Shown piece by piece: positions 35,702 through 44,556 of a DNA stretch of 64,000 bases. The notes beneath the pieces are model-generated. The model saw only the letters and a list, made by a program, of their open reading frames with translations. It searched no databases and was not told the origin of the DNA. Origin of the DNA: [Clostridium] colinum (GTDB taxonomy: Bacteria > Bacillota > Clostridia > Lachnospirales > CAG-274); NCBI RefSeq assembly GCF_940677205.1, contig NZ_OW712331.1, positions 1,178,001 through 1,242,000 on the forward strand. Direction: 5' to 3'. The position numbers and the translations under genes are program-made. Positions within the stretch are counted from its first letter, which is position 1. Each line of letters opens with the position of its first letter.

Positions 35702-37231
35702 TTGAATATAAACAATCAAAATATATTAAATAATACACTTTATAATAATTTAATAAAAAATATGGATATTTCAAATGAAAACTTAGTAACTGAAACATTA
35801 GAAAATATAAATACAAATATTTTAAATAATAAAATTAATGAAACTTCTTTTTCAATTTCTGATGAAGAATTAAAAATATTATTATCTAGTATTAATCAAC
35901 CTATAAATAAAGAAACTTTAAATCAAATTAAAGCATTAATTCAAAATGGTCTACCAGTAAATAAAGAAAATGTTCAAAATATGATTAGAGCTATGAAAAT
36001 ATTTAAAGAGTATCCTTTAGAAAAATCTTTATTTTTAATAAAAAATAATATAACTCCTACGCAAAATATGTGTAAACAACTAGATAATTATATATCAAAA
36101 GATATAAGTATAAATAAACAGATAGAAAATATATTATCTGATATAGAAAATATAGATAATAATCAAGATATTTTAAAAAATATATTTAATGGAACAAAAA
36201 TTGAAGGTTATATAAAAGAAAATAATAATATATTAAAAGATATTAAATTACAACTTTGTAATGATATTTTAAAAAATACTAATTTTAATAAAATAAATAA
36301 ATATTTAGAAGATATAGTAAATTTAAATAAAAATAATTCAAATATTAAACCATCGATAGATAAAACTATATTATTAAATGAAATTTTAGATGATATATTA
36401 CCAGAAAGTTTAATGTTCCAACCTAGCAAATTAGAAAATCTAAAACAAATGCTTAATTTTGATAATGTATATTTACCTACGTTTAATAATAAAAACTTAA
36501 CTAATATATTTGACAATCCTTTAAGTAAAGAAAATTTAAACAAATTACAAAACGATATTTTTAATATAATTAAATCTGATAATAAGCAAATTTCTAAAAT
36601 AAAAGATTTATTTGATAATATTGAAAATACTAAAAATAAAATTAAACACTTTAATTTTGAAAATTCCTCTACAGAAGATTTAAATGATTTTTTTAAAGAC
36701 TTAGATACTATCTCTAAAAACATAAAAGAAAATATGCCTAATATTACTGAGAATAAAAACGATAACATATTAAAAAATTTAGAAAATTTAAATAAAAATT
36801 TAGAATTTATGTCCAATATAAAAGATAGTATTTTTTTACAAATACCTTTAAATATTAATAATTTTTCTACTACTGCCGAGCTTTATGTATTTTCAGATAA
36901 AAAACATAAAAAAAATAAAAATAAAACTGATAGCGGTTCAGCTTTAATATCACTAAATTTAGCATATCTAGGAAAACTAGAAGTATATATTAATAAACAT
37001 AGTAAAGATATTAATTGTCAATTTAGGTTAGAAAAAGAATATTCTAAAAATATGATAAGAGATAATATATCTTTATTAGAATTATATTTGAAAGAAAAAA
37101 ATTTACAATTAAAAGAAGTTTCTTTTCATAACTTAGATGAAAGTTTTACATTAATAACAAATAATATTAATAATGTAAATAATACAAAAAATAATAATAT
37201 AAAAATAAGTAATTTTAATGCAAAGGCGTAG
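35702..37231 (+). CDS. FliK-like / DUF6240-type protein
   Basis: A 509-residue Asn- and Lys-rich protein, start TTG 35702 behind AAGGAGGTGAT. The N-terminal part has the pattern ISDEELKILLSSINQPIN and GLPVNKENVQNMIRAM, resembling a family found in flagellar regions of Lachnospirales-type bacteria; the C-terminal 110 residues (LISLNLAYLGKLEVYI... LELYLKEKNLQLKEVSF) resemble the FliK hook-length-control C-terminal domain. The middle is low-complexity helix. No other flagellar genes adjoin it. It is the last chromosomal gene before the prophage. Flagellar role is inference. Confidence 0.5.
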   Translation: MNINNQNILNNTLYNNLIKNMDISNENLVTETLENINTNILNNKINETSFSISDEELKILLSSINQPINKETLNQIKALIQNGLPVNKENVQNMIRAMKIFKEYPLEKSLFLIKNNITPTQNMCKQLDNYISKDISINKQIENILSDIENIDNNQDILKNIFNGTKIEGYIKENNNILKDIKLQLCNDILKNTNFNKINKYLEDIVNLNKNNSNIKPSIDKTILLNEILDDILPESLMFQPSKLENLKQMLNFDNVYLPTFNNKNLTNIFDNPLSKENLNKLQNDIFNIIKSDNKQISKIKDLFDNIENTKNKIKHFNFENSSTEDLNDFFKDLDTISKNIKENMPNITENKNDNILKNLENLNKNLEFMSNIKDSIFLQIPLNINNFSTTAELYVFSDKKHKKNKNKTDSGSALISLNLAYLGKLEVYINKHSKDINCQFRLEKEYSKNMIRDNISLLELYLKEKNLQLKEVSFHNLDESFTLITNNINNVNNTKNNNIKISNFNAKA

Positions 37232-37375
37232 CATAATTATTATTACAAAAATAACTTATTATTGATGATTTTTAATAAGTTTAATTCATAAATCATCATA
37301 GTAATTAAATTTAATAAATAATTAATTAGTAAAAAAATAGAAAAATTTATGGGTAGGTTTATGTATAAATATAAA

Positions 37376-37393
37376 AGGGAGCAAAAGCTCCCT
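37376..37393 (-). terminator. Terminator at the end of the prophage late operon
   Basis: AGGGAGC (37376-37382) pairs with GCTCCCT (37387-37393) over four A residues. On the minus strand it is followed by TTTTATATTTAT and overlaps the stop codon of the last lysis gene. The bacterial/phage junction should lie in the AT-rich gap 37232-37375; no attachment repeat can be identified without the other end. Confidence 0.75.
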
Positions 37394-37880
37394 ATTTTTC
37401 TTCATCAACCTCGTTAAAGGTATCAACTACACTATTAACATTTTTATCAATCATTTGATTAGCAACTTCAAGACCTTTAATTAACCATTTAGGAACAAGA
37501 TAGCCTTTATCAAGTTCTACCATATTTTCTAAAATACTTCTAAATTCATTTATTATACAATGAGCAAGTATAAACCAACCAATAGATAACATTATATGTA
37601 AATTTACACCTATCACTTCACCTATTTTTTGAAAAGTAATACCAAGACCAAACCCCATAGCTATTAGACACCATATTAAAAACTTTTTAATAAAGCCTTT
37701 CATTGCTTGTCTTGAGCTTTCTTTTTTTAGGTATCTAGCTTTCATTACTCCAGTTGTATAGTCTATTATATTTAAGCCTAGTAAAAATATAAATAAAAAC
37801 CAAAAATCACCTAAAATAGCCGATAATATACCTGTTATTGTAGATATTATATAATTTACTTTAGTTTCAAAAATATTCAT
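37392..37880 (-). CDS. Phage holin, TcdE/Cp-1-like (holin_4) family
   Basis: A 162-residue protein with three or four membrane segments in the first 110 residues (DFWFLFIFLLGLNIIDY with the family's DYTTGVMKA motif) and a polar C-terminus. The family includes phage holins and clostridial toxin-release proteins. It is the last gene of the late operon, eight bases after the endolysin gene, and may pair with the other holin on the far side. Confidence 0.85.
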   Translation of the reverse strand: MNIFETKVNYIISTITGILSAILGDFWFLFIFLLGLNIIDYTTGVMKARYLKKESSRQAMKGFIKKFLIWCLIAMGFGLGITFQKIGEVIGVNLHIMLSIGWFILAHCIINEFRSILENMVELDKGYLVPKWLIKGLEVANQMIDKNVNSVVDTFNEVDEEK

Positions 37881-37888
37881 ACTAACAC

Positions 37889-38689
37889 CTACTTTTTAAA
37901 TATTTTATCTAAAATAGATTGTTTTAGTTTAAAAAATATACTGTTATTAGTTTCATTATATCCTGTTTCAAAGCCTAAAAACTCTGCTAAGTCTCTAACT
38001 TTTACAAAGTTAAAGCCACCACTATTTATAGCTTTAACAGTAGATTTTTTGTTATTTACTTCTACACTAACATTTTGCAATATATCTTCTAAATTAGTTA
38101 TTTTTGTTTTATCATCATATTTAATATTTTTGTTTAAAAGTTCGGCTAAGTCTCTTATTTTTATAAAGTTTTCGCCTTTTTCATTTATTACAGTAAATGC
38201 TTTTGTTTTACCATTATAGCTATAATTTCTAGTTACAAACATATATTTATCAACTTCCTTCCAAGTCTTTTTAAAATTTTCAGGTGTTCCATATTTTTTA
38301 GCAAGAGTTGTTGTATTTCCATATTTAGTAAACTCTATATGTGGTTTGTCGGGAAAGCCTTTCCAATTTCCACCCCATTCAAACCCTAATTTAACGGCTA
38401 TACTTCCTACCTTTGCAAACCAATTGTCTGTATCATTATATATACCTTTTCCATCATTTCTGTAAATATCAAAAGCCATACCCCAGTTATGATTGCTATA
38501 TGGATATTTAGCATTTGTTACTATATTACCTGGCTTTGTTCTACCTTGTGCATATAGGTCATTTTGCTCTTTTTCTGTCCTAAAAGTTTGACTAATTCCA
38601 ACTATCAACCCATTTTTTTTACATTCTTCTAAAAATTTAGGAATTATAGTTTGCACCTCTGGGTGTAGTAATGTTATATCTCTACTCAT
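37889..38689 (-). CDS. Endolysin, M15 peptidase with C-terminal stalk repeats
   Basis: Residues 1-140 form a VanY/M15C-type metallopeptidase that cuts peptidoglycan stem peptides (L-Ala-D-Glu or D-Ala bonds): zinc ligands lie in SNHNWGMAFDI (H and D) and PHIEF (second His). Residues 165-266 hold two repeats of the copper-amine-oxidase-like stalk (ENFIKIRDLAELLNK and FNFVKVRDLAEFLGF), probably the wall-binding part. The same module ends the host secreted protein at 8.3-9.3 kb. It has a good AAGGAG site and lies between two holin genes. Confidence 0.9.
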   Translation of the reverse strand: MSRDITLLHPEVQTIIPKFLEECKKNGLIVGISQTFRTEKEQNDLYAQGRTKPGNIVTNAKYPYSNHNWGMAFDIYRNDGKGIYNDTDNWFAKVGSIAVKLGFEWGGNWKGFPDKPHIEFTKYGNTTTLAKKYGTPENFKKTWKEVDKYMFVTRNYSYNGKTKAFTVINEKGENFIKIRDLAELLNKNIKYDDKTKITNLEDILQNVSVEVNNKKSTVKAINSGGFNFVKVRDLAEFLGFETGYNETNNSIFFKLKQSILDKIFKK

Positions 38690-38700
38690 ATTAACTCTCC

Positions 38701-38931
38701 TTAATCTGTTATACCTTTAGTTACTGGATTAATAATATTATTCCATAAAGATACTAATGCAAGGCCTAAAACATAAGGATTTTTAAATGCATTTAATGCT
38801 AAATTAAATAAACTATCCCAAGTTGTTAAATCTGCTCCATTCATTCCAAAATACGCAAGTATAGGCGTAACAATAGCTAAAAATGTATTTACCCAAAATA
38901 TAGGATTTTTAAAACGTTTTTTCCAATCCAT
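38701..38931 (-). CDS. Phage holin, phiLC3-like family
   Basis: A 76-residue protein with two hydrophobic segments (PIFWVNTFLAIVTPILAYFG and PYVLGLALVSLWNNI, shortened) and the family start WKKRFKNPIFW. The C-terminus resembles phiLC3 holins (NPVTKGITD). It precedes the endolysin by 11 bases. Confidence 0.85.
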   Translation of the reverse strand: MDWKKRFKNPIFWVNTFLAIVTPILAYFGMNGADLTTWDSLFNLALNAFKNPYVLGLALVSLWNNIINPVTKGITD

Positions 38932-38946
38932 AAAATCATCTCCTTA

Positions 38947-40158
38947 TTATCTTTGTAAAGTTTTAATTTGTTCTAAAATTTCATTAATTGCCCCAACAAT
39001 ATTTTTGCTTTTAGTGTTTAATGAATTATCTTCTTTAGCTTGCTTTTTTTCATCTAAAACAATAGTTTTATTTAATGCTAAATCGGCGTTATTATATGCA
39101 TTATTAGAAGTCGTATATACTGTTTTTACTGCTGTGTTATTATCACTTATGCTATCTGTTAAAATGTTTAAAAAGTCCCCCAAAATAATTTCATTATATG
39201 TGCCATTAATAGGGTTATAAGCATAACTAATAACTTTAGCTTTTTTACTAAAGTTCATTTTTTGATTATATATAGTTACTATATCTCCAAGTTTAATATC
39301 TTCTAAAAATTGAAATTGTTCATATTCTTCTGTTTGAGACAATAACACAAAATTTATTTTTATATTGATAGTTGGTGTATCAACTGTTTTTAAAAATTTT
39401 TTTGCCTTTTCTTTTAAAGTAGTTATATCTTCTGCATCACTAAATTCTTGAGTTTTTATTTTAGGGTGTAAATAATTATCTAAATTTTCACTATCTACAA
39501 CAGTACTTATTCCGTCTTTACCATATGCATATAATCTAGTAGCTACATTAGAATAATCTTCATCAACATTTAAACCGATTAAATTTTTACCATATCTAAT
39601 AGTAAATCCTTTATCCATTCCTAAATTTTCTAAAATATTAATATTGAAATTATCTCTCAATATTTCTCCACCAAAACTTTGAATAAACTTTGGCTTTTCT
39701 GCATCATTACCCAATAATGCCGATATAGGATTTTCTTTTTCTATAATAATACTGCCACTTTTATTTAAATTTGTTTCAAAAATAAAATTTGTTGCGTAAG
39801 AGAAATTATTTTTTATAGTATTTAAAACATTATTAGCGGTACCACTTGTAGATATATTTGAAATATAGTTATCTATCAAATCGTAAAAAATATGATTAGC
39901 GTATACTGTTATATCATCAAGTGTAGGATTTGTTCTATATATCCTAAAAGCTTGACGACCATTAGGAGTATTAGCTACTATTATGCGTTCATTTTCTAGT
40001 AATTTATATTTTTCTAAATTGTCATATGCGTGTGTTAGCTGTAATGTATACATACCGTTCAATTCTTCATTTACTATACATTCTGTCGGCAACAACACTC
40101 CTAAGCCTAAATTATCAAAATTAATTGTATCTTTTTCATAAATAGTTATTAAATTCAT
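38947..40158 (-). CDS. Tail-associated protein (Tal/prophage tail endopeptidase N-terminal type)
   Basis: A 403-residue protein whose first 350 residues match the gp27-like N-terminal region of siphovirus tail-tip proteins (start ITIYEKDTINFDN, then ECIVNEELNGMYTLQLTHAYD, YANHIFYDL). It forms the hub of the baseplate; many homologues carry a C-terminal lytic domain, but here only a short helical tail follows, so no enzymatic part is visible. Unusually, it lies downstream of the receptor-binding genes rather than next to Dit. Its start overlaps the stop of a small gene (ATGA). Confidence 0.75.
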   Translation of the reverse strand: MNLITIYEKDTINFDNLGLGVLLPTECIVNEELNGMYTLQLTHAYDNLEKYKLLENERIIVANTPNGRQAFRIYRTNPTLDDITVYANHIFYDLIDNYISNISTSGTANNVLNTIKNNFSYATNFIFETNLNKSGSIIIEKENPISALLGNDAEKPKFIQSFGGEILRDNFNINILENLGMDKGFTIRYGKNLIGLNVDEDYSNVATRLYAYGKDGISTVVDSENLDNYLHPKIKTQEFSDAEDITTLKEKAKKFLKTVDTPTINIKINFVLLSQTEEYEQFQFLEDIKLGDIVTIYNQKMNFSKKAKVISYAYNPINGTYNEIILGDFLNILTDSISDNNTAVKTVYTTSNNAYNNADLALNKTIVLDEKKQAKEDNSLNTKSKNIVGAINEILEQIKTLQR

Positions 40159-40301
40159 TTATTTATCATCTCAACAAGCTCTGTATATTGTTCTAAAGTT
40201 ATTCTTTTAAAATTTAGAAATAAATCAAGTCTTTTTAGCATATCTTCTTTTTCGTATTTATCAGATTGAATTATTATTTTTGAACTTTCATATGTACTCA
40301 T
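40155..40301 (-). CDS. Small phage protein, XkdX-like
   Basis: A 48-residue protein (STYESSKIIIQSDKYEKED start, then KRLDLFLNFKRITLEQYTELV). The helical end with ITLEQYTELVE resembles small XkdX-type proteins encoded between tail-fibre and lysis genes. Its stop overlaps the next start as ATGA, arguing for real translation. Function unknown. Confidence 0.6.
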   Translation of the reverse strand: MSTYESSKIIIQSDKYEKEDMLKRLDLFLNFKRITLEQYTELVEMINK

Positions 40302-40303
40302 TA

Positions 40304-40546
40304 TTAGTTACCGCCTTTCATTGAGTTTATTTCTTGTAAACAAGTTAAATAATCTAATTTATTTAGTATTTCAGCATTTGCTTGGTCTTGCATTGTTATT
40401 TGTGTGTTATTATTTTCTTCTTTTATTAAATTAAGTTCGGGGTTACTATCTATTTCTATATCCGATATAAGATTTTTTGTAATAGTACCATTATCATAAT
40501 ACGTTATTAAATATCCATCTTCTTCAAACTGTTTTTTTACTTCCAT
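40304..40546 (-). CDS. Small protein paired with the receptor-binding gene upstream
   Basis: An 80-residue protein. ATG 40546 is preferred over TTG 40552 because AGGAG lies seven bases before it. Pattern: VKKQFEEDGYLITYYDNGTI at the N-terminus, then an acidic linker and ILNKLDYLTCLQEIN at the end. The layout resembles the 62-residue protein at 41.8-42.0 kb (YEENGKIVQEFQNGIIVKI ... DLEYIKCVLELQYL). Both follow directly after a large tail gene, so they may be paralogous chaperones or accessory tail proteins. No known family is recognised. Confidence 0.6.
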   Translation of the reverse strand: MEVKKQFEEDGYLITYYDNGTITKNLISDIEIDSNPELNLIKEENNNTQITMQDQANAEILNKLDYLTCLQEINSMKGGN

Positions 40547-40556
40547 ATTCAATCTC

Positions 40557-41780
40557 CTAATCTAATGTATAATGCATTTCTATATCCGAAAAATCCTTTC
40601 CACCGTCATTATCTAGTCTTTCTACTATTACTCGTATGTTTCTTTCAAATCGTAGTGGATAATGTAAAAGTGTACCTAATATTGAATGGGTATATGGTTT
40701 ATATGTTACATTAAATACTCTTTCTTTAGGTGATAATGGATAAAAATTTTCTTGTGGTATTAATCTAAATTCTCTATCTGTATAGGTATCTGTTAAATTA
40801 CCATTATATTTCCATCTACCATAATATTCTAATAAAGGATAATATCTAGTTAACATTCCAAAATATGAACCATTCGTTATTGTAGTAATATTATTTTTAT
40901 CATAATCTGGAACATATCCAATTAAATTCTTTTTAGTAACTATACCATACATTGTAAAAGGTGATGAATCTCCAGTTGGTTTATGAGTAATATCATATTT
41001 AAAGATTGTTTTGCCGTCTATTTCTAACTCTAATTTAAATCTTCCTCTACTTGCATATGTATGACAATTATATAAATATCCAGCCCCGTTAACTTCTGCT
41101 AGTACTTTTCGGCTATTTAATTCTAATTTTGGATACCTCATACATTCAATTATAAAATCATAACTTCGGTCATCATACTTAACCAAATTTGTTAAATTAT
41201 CGAGTTTTTGTCCTAAACTACCAACACTATTTTTTTCACTAAAGTCAATTAAGTATTCTATTTGTTCGAATAGTGTGTCTTTTTGAATTTCTTCGCCTTT
41301 ATCTCCAACTGTACCTATTTTCTCTAAGATTTCCGATATTTGCGTTCTAGCTTCATAAATATCTTGAAAAAGAACTACCAAGGCCCCATATTCGTTGGTA
41401 CTTTCTATTGCTTTGTCGTTTTTTAAACTTTTTGTTACAAAAATATTAAAAATATTTGTACTTAAAACTTGCGTTTCTTCATTGTTGTAAATAATAATTT
41501 GACAATCTAATTTACCACATACTGCTAATGTTTGAGAAGTAAGTTCGAATTGAACACGGCCATTAATTGCATCTGTTATTTGTCCGATATTGAATATTTC
41601 TTTCCCATCACTTTTGTTTATATAAATACGTACTTTATGTCCTGTAAGGTCAATAGCAACACCATTATCAAATAAATTTACATCAAGATAACGACTAAAT
41701 ATATCATCTTGAACTGCTGTAATAATGCCTTGTACTTCCTTATTTATTTCAATATCTAATTTATTGTAAGTCTTTGCCAT
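40557..41780 (-). CDS. Baseplate upper/receptor-binding protein with BppU N-terminal domain (copy 2)
   Basis: A 407-residue protein. Residues 1-150 match the immunoglobulin-like BppU_N domain (ITAVQDDIFSRYLDVNLFDNG, IGQITDAINGRVQFELTSQT, KNDKAIESTNEYGAL), a structural base that attaches receptor-binding proteins to the baseplate. The C-terminal half is rich in Tyr and Asn and probably binds the host surface. Its N-terminal domain is closely related to that encoded at 43.8-44.6 kb, including near-identical DNA, so it arose by duplication. Confidence 0.8.
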   Translation of the reverse strand: MAKTYNKLDIEINKEVQGIITAVQDDIFSRYLDVNLFDNGVAIDLTGHKVRIYINKSDGKEIFNIGQITDAINGRVQFELTSQTLAVCGKLDCQIIIYNNEETQVLSTNIFNIFVTKSLKNDKAIESTNEYGALVVLFQDIYEARTQISEILEKIGTVGDKGEEIQKDTLFEQIEYLIDFSEKNSVGSLGQKLDNLTNLVKYDDRSYDFIIECMRYPKLELNSRKVLAEVNGAGYLYNCHTYASRGRFKLELEIDGKTIFKYDITHKPTGDSSPFTMYGIVTKKNLIGYVPDYDKNNITTITNGSYFGMLTRYYPLLEYYGRWKYNGNLTDTYTDREFRLIPQENFYPLSPKERVFNVTYKPYTHSILGTLLHYPLRFERNIRVIVERLDNDGGKDFSDIEMHYTLD

Positions 41781-41830
41781 TTTGAGCCTCCTTTAATAAA
41801 ATATTTTTTTGTTTTTTATATTTATATTTT

Positions 41831-42019
41831 TTATTTAGATAAGTATTGAAGCTCTAGTACACATTTTATATACTCTAAATCTATTATAGTTTGTGCTTTA
41901 AATAGTTCATTTTCATTAATATCTAAATATTTTTCTTTTGAGATTTTAACAATAATACCATTTTGAAATTCTTGTACAATTTTACCATTTTCTTCATATT
42001 CTTTTATAATTTTATTCAA
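41831..42019 (-). CDS. Small protein paired with the beta-helix tail gene
   Basis: A 62-residue acidic protein with KEYEENGKIVQEFQNGIIV at the start and a helical end. It follows the 459-residue tail protein by 13 bases and resembles the small protein at 40.3 kb in layout. See that entry for the possible chaperone or accessory role. The family is unknown. Confidence 0.6.
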   Translation of the reverse strand: MNKIIKEYEENGKIVQEFQNGIIVKISKEKYLDINENELFKAQTIIDLEYIKCVLELQYLSK

Positions 42020-42032
42020 AACTTCACCTGCT

Positions 42033-43412
42033 TTATAAAATATTTATTTTAGCTATTTTAGTTGCATAAGAAGGAGTTAGACTTATTTTTTTGTAACCTA
42101 AACGTATATTGGCATTATACTGGTCTTGGATAAATTCTCCGATTTCTAAATAATTTAACTGGATATTATTTATAATGCTATTTATTTCGATATAAAAAGC
42201 AAAAGTAATAGATTTTAATCCGTCTTCATAATTTTCTTTTATTTTATTAAAATCTATATCTTTTACTTTAGATATATCTATACCATTAGTTGATATGTTG
42301 TTTAATTCTTCTATTTCAATTGTATTTTTTTCAAAGTCATATTTATAAAATAATTCTTGTTTATTAAACTTCATTAAGCATTTAACATTTTTACCATTAA
42401 TTGATAAAAAGTTAAAACGTTCCACCATTCTTAAATCAATAGGGTTAGTAATAACTGTTTTACTCTCTATTTTATAACCATTAATATTCAATTTTTTAAT
42501 ATTTTCATCTTTAAAAATAATATTAAAATTATTAAATTTATCGAGAGGTACAAATGTATCTTGCCCATATTTTACTTCTTTTGTTAATAGTGATAAATCA
42601 AAACTTTTTTCAAAATTTAAAGTTTCAATCGGATTAAATTCTTTAGAATTTGTATTCCAGAATTCTTCGTTTATGGAATAATATTTATTGTCCATTTTTA
42701 TCAAACAATCTTGTGGTGTCCAAGCATATTCTCCAGCATATAGTCCTATTTTACTTCTATCAATAGTAGGGTCTGTTATATTATAAACGTCATCTAACTC
42801 TGCTATAATACCTATTTTATTATTTTCGTTTTCTAAAAAACTACTTTGACATTCGTATACGCACTGAAATTTACCATAATTTCCATAACTTTGATTATTA
42901 TTATAAAAAGTAGTACCTCTTAATAAGCCCGTATCATTATTTTGCACACAATATTGAATTGTACTGGTATCTAAATCTCCATAGAATTTACTCCAAAATC
43001 CATATGTCACGCTTGGAATATCTTTAAATAGTATATTTTTCAAATGTAAATTACAGTTTGCTCCTAAAAAATTTGTAGGGTCATAATCAAGATTTGTCGT
43101 TATTGTAAATTTGTATAGGTGCACATTAAAACTTTGAGTACCATTCCCATAATTATCATTTAAGCTTTTATCAAATATAACAATAGTATCAATTCCTTTA
43201 CCGATAAGATATAAATTTTTAGAAGGAGCTCCCGTAAAAATAATTTTTTTAGATAATAAATATTCGCCTTTATCCAAATAAACTGTAACATCATCATTAT
43301 AAGATTTATCGATTTTTTCAATACAATAATCTAATGTCTTGAATGGTTTAAAAGTGGTTCCAGCATTTTCTTCATCAACACCTAATTTTGCGTCAATATA
43401 ATATTCAATCAT
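42033..43412 (-). CDS. Putative beta-helix tail/receptor-binding protein
   Basis: A 459-residue protein starting MIEYYIDAKLGVDEENAGT, a segment like that opening pectate-lyase-type right-handed beta-helix proteins (tail spikes and surface lyases). Repeats of Asn-rich turns continue to about residue 260, followed by a Lys/Asn-rich domain. SD GGAGGA lies right before the ATG, in the end of the preceding gene. Receptor binding or capsule degradation is plausible; no catalytic residues can be identified by eye. Confidence 0.6.
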   Translation of the reverse strand: MIEYYIDAKLGVDEENAGTTFKPFKTLDYCIEKIDKSYNDDVTVYLDKGEYLLSKKIIFTGAPSKNLYLIGKGIDTIVIFDKSLNDNYGNGTQSFNVHLYKFTITTNLDYDPTNFLGANCNLHLKNILFKDIPSVTYGFWSKFYGDLDTSTIQYCVQNNDTGLLRGTTFYNNNQSYGNYGKFQCVYECQSSFLENENNKIGIIAELDDVYNITDPTIDRSKIGLYAGEYAWTPQDCLIKMDNKYYSINEEFWNTNSKEFNPIETLNFEKSFDLSLLTKEVKYGQDTFVPLDKFNNFNIIFKDENIKKLNINGYKIESKTVITNPIDLRMVERFNFLSINGKNVKCLMKFNKQELFYKYDFEKNTIEIEELNNISTNGIDISKVKDIDFNKIKENYEDGLKSITFAFYIEINSIINNIQLNYLEIGEFIQDQYNANIRLGYKKISLTPSYATKIAKINIL

Positions 43413-43880
43413 TTACATTCCTCCTGTTATTTTTAAAATTTTAACAAAATTATCTTTATTAATGATTTCGCTTTCGCCATTTACAATATTTAAAGTATAT
43501 AAATTTTGTATTTTAATCCCTTCGCTAGATAAAATATTTTCAATATCTAAATTAAAATTACTAATAGAAACTTCAACTTGTTTTTCATTTTCTAATTTAT
43601 AATATTGAACAATACTTTTATGGTTAATATTTTCGGAAGAAATTTCATATTTTGTGCCTGCAACCACATCTTTCAAAATTACTTGCAATATATTAGGATT
43701 ACCCTCTTCGCTTCCAATAACATTAATTTTAGTTTTAAGTCTGCCTTGAGTATCAAATTCAAGAGTGCTATTATCTATTTTAACAGATATATTATTATTC
43801 TGTATATCAATACCGTTGCCCGCTAATAATTCGATAGTTGCGTCGCCTGGGTAATTTCTCAATTTTCCTAATAATTTCAT
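43413..43880 (-). CDS. Tail-fibre-type protein overlapping the BppU gene
   Basis: A 155-residue protein that begins inside the BppU-type gene, overlapping its last 74 bases in the +1 frame, with no clear ribosome binding site. The segment PGDATIELLAGNGIDIQNNNI (shortened: ATIELLAGNGIDI and ISVKIDNSTLEFD) is typical of short tail-fibre modules. A programmed or mutational frameshift could join it to the upstream protein; translational coupling is the alternative. Confidence 0.6.
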   Translation of the reverse strand: MKLLGKLRNYPGDATIELLAGNGIDIQNNNISVKIDNSTLEFDTQGRLKTKINVIGSEEGNPNILQVILKDVVAGTKYEISSENINHKSIVQYYKLENEKQVEVSISNFNLDIENILSSEGIKIQNLYTLNIVNGESEIINKDNFVKILKITGGM

Positions 43881-44556
43881 CAGTACTATTTTCTATTTTA
43901 GCATTTAAGATAATAGTTTGTTCGTCAATTTTGGTATTGATTTGAGAAAAATCTCCACTGCCGCCACTACTATTCTTTACAAATGTTATAATTTTTTCTA
44001 AAGCTTCAAAAATAGTATTTATAGAATTTTCTTGAGAAATTTCTCCAGGGACACCTATTACTTCAACTACATTTGTTAAAAATCTACTTGCCTCAACCAC
44101 GTTTTCATACATTAAAATTAAGGCCCCATATTCGTTGGTACTTTCTATTGCTTTGTCGTTTTTTAGGCTTTTACTGACTAAAATATTAAATTTTGGACTA
44201 GTTAATAACTCGCTTTTATTTTTAATTATTTTTTCAATAGTTACTTCACATTCTATTATGCCAGGATTTTCAAGAAATTCTGTTGTTAAAGCAAATTGAA
44301 CACGACCATTAATTGCATCTGTTATTTGCCCTATGTTATAAATAAATGAATTAGTTGTTGTTTTAGGACAAGGTTCCTTTGCTGGTGGTTTATTCGCGTA
44401 AATTTTAACAACACAATCTGTTAAATCTATTGCTATACCTTTATTTTGTAATTGCATATCAATATATCTTGAATTTTGGTCACCTTGAACTGCTGTAAGT
44501 AGTGATTTAACTGTTCCGCTAAAATCTAAATTTAATTTTGAAAATATCTTTGGCAA
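43807..44556 (-). CDS. Baseplate upper protein with BppU N-terminal domain (copy 1)
   Basis: A 249-residue protein with the BppU_N fold (residues 1-160), start TTG 44556 nine bases after GGAGG and directly after the stop of dit. Conserved segments ITDAINGRVQFAL and SKSLKNDKAIESTNEYGAL also occur in the second copy at 40.6-41.8 kb. The C-terminal part is a helical linker ending in a basic tail that runs into the next gene. As the first protein after Dit it probably connects the receptor-binding proteins to the baseplate. Confidence 0.78.
   Translation of the reverse strand: MPKIFSKLNLDFSGTVKSLLTAVQGDQNSRYIDMQLQNKGIAIDLTDCVVKIYANKPPAKEPCPKTTTNSFIYNIGQITDAINGRVQFALTTEFLENPGIIECEVTIEKIIKNKSELLTSPKFNILVSKSLKNDKAIESTNEYGALILMYENVVEASRFLTNVVEVIGVPGEISQENSINTIFEALEKIITFVKNSSGGSGDFSQINTKIDEQTIILNAKIENSTDEIIRKIEKLPRRRNYRIISGQRY

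Noticed and set aside
37232-37391. Prophage attachment site
   Set aside because: The gap must contain the junction, but without the other prophage end no direct repeat can be identified.
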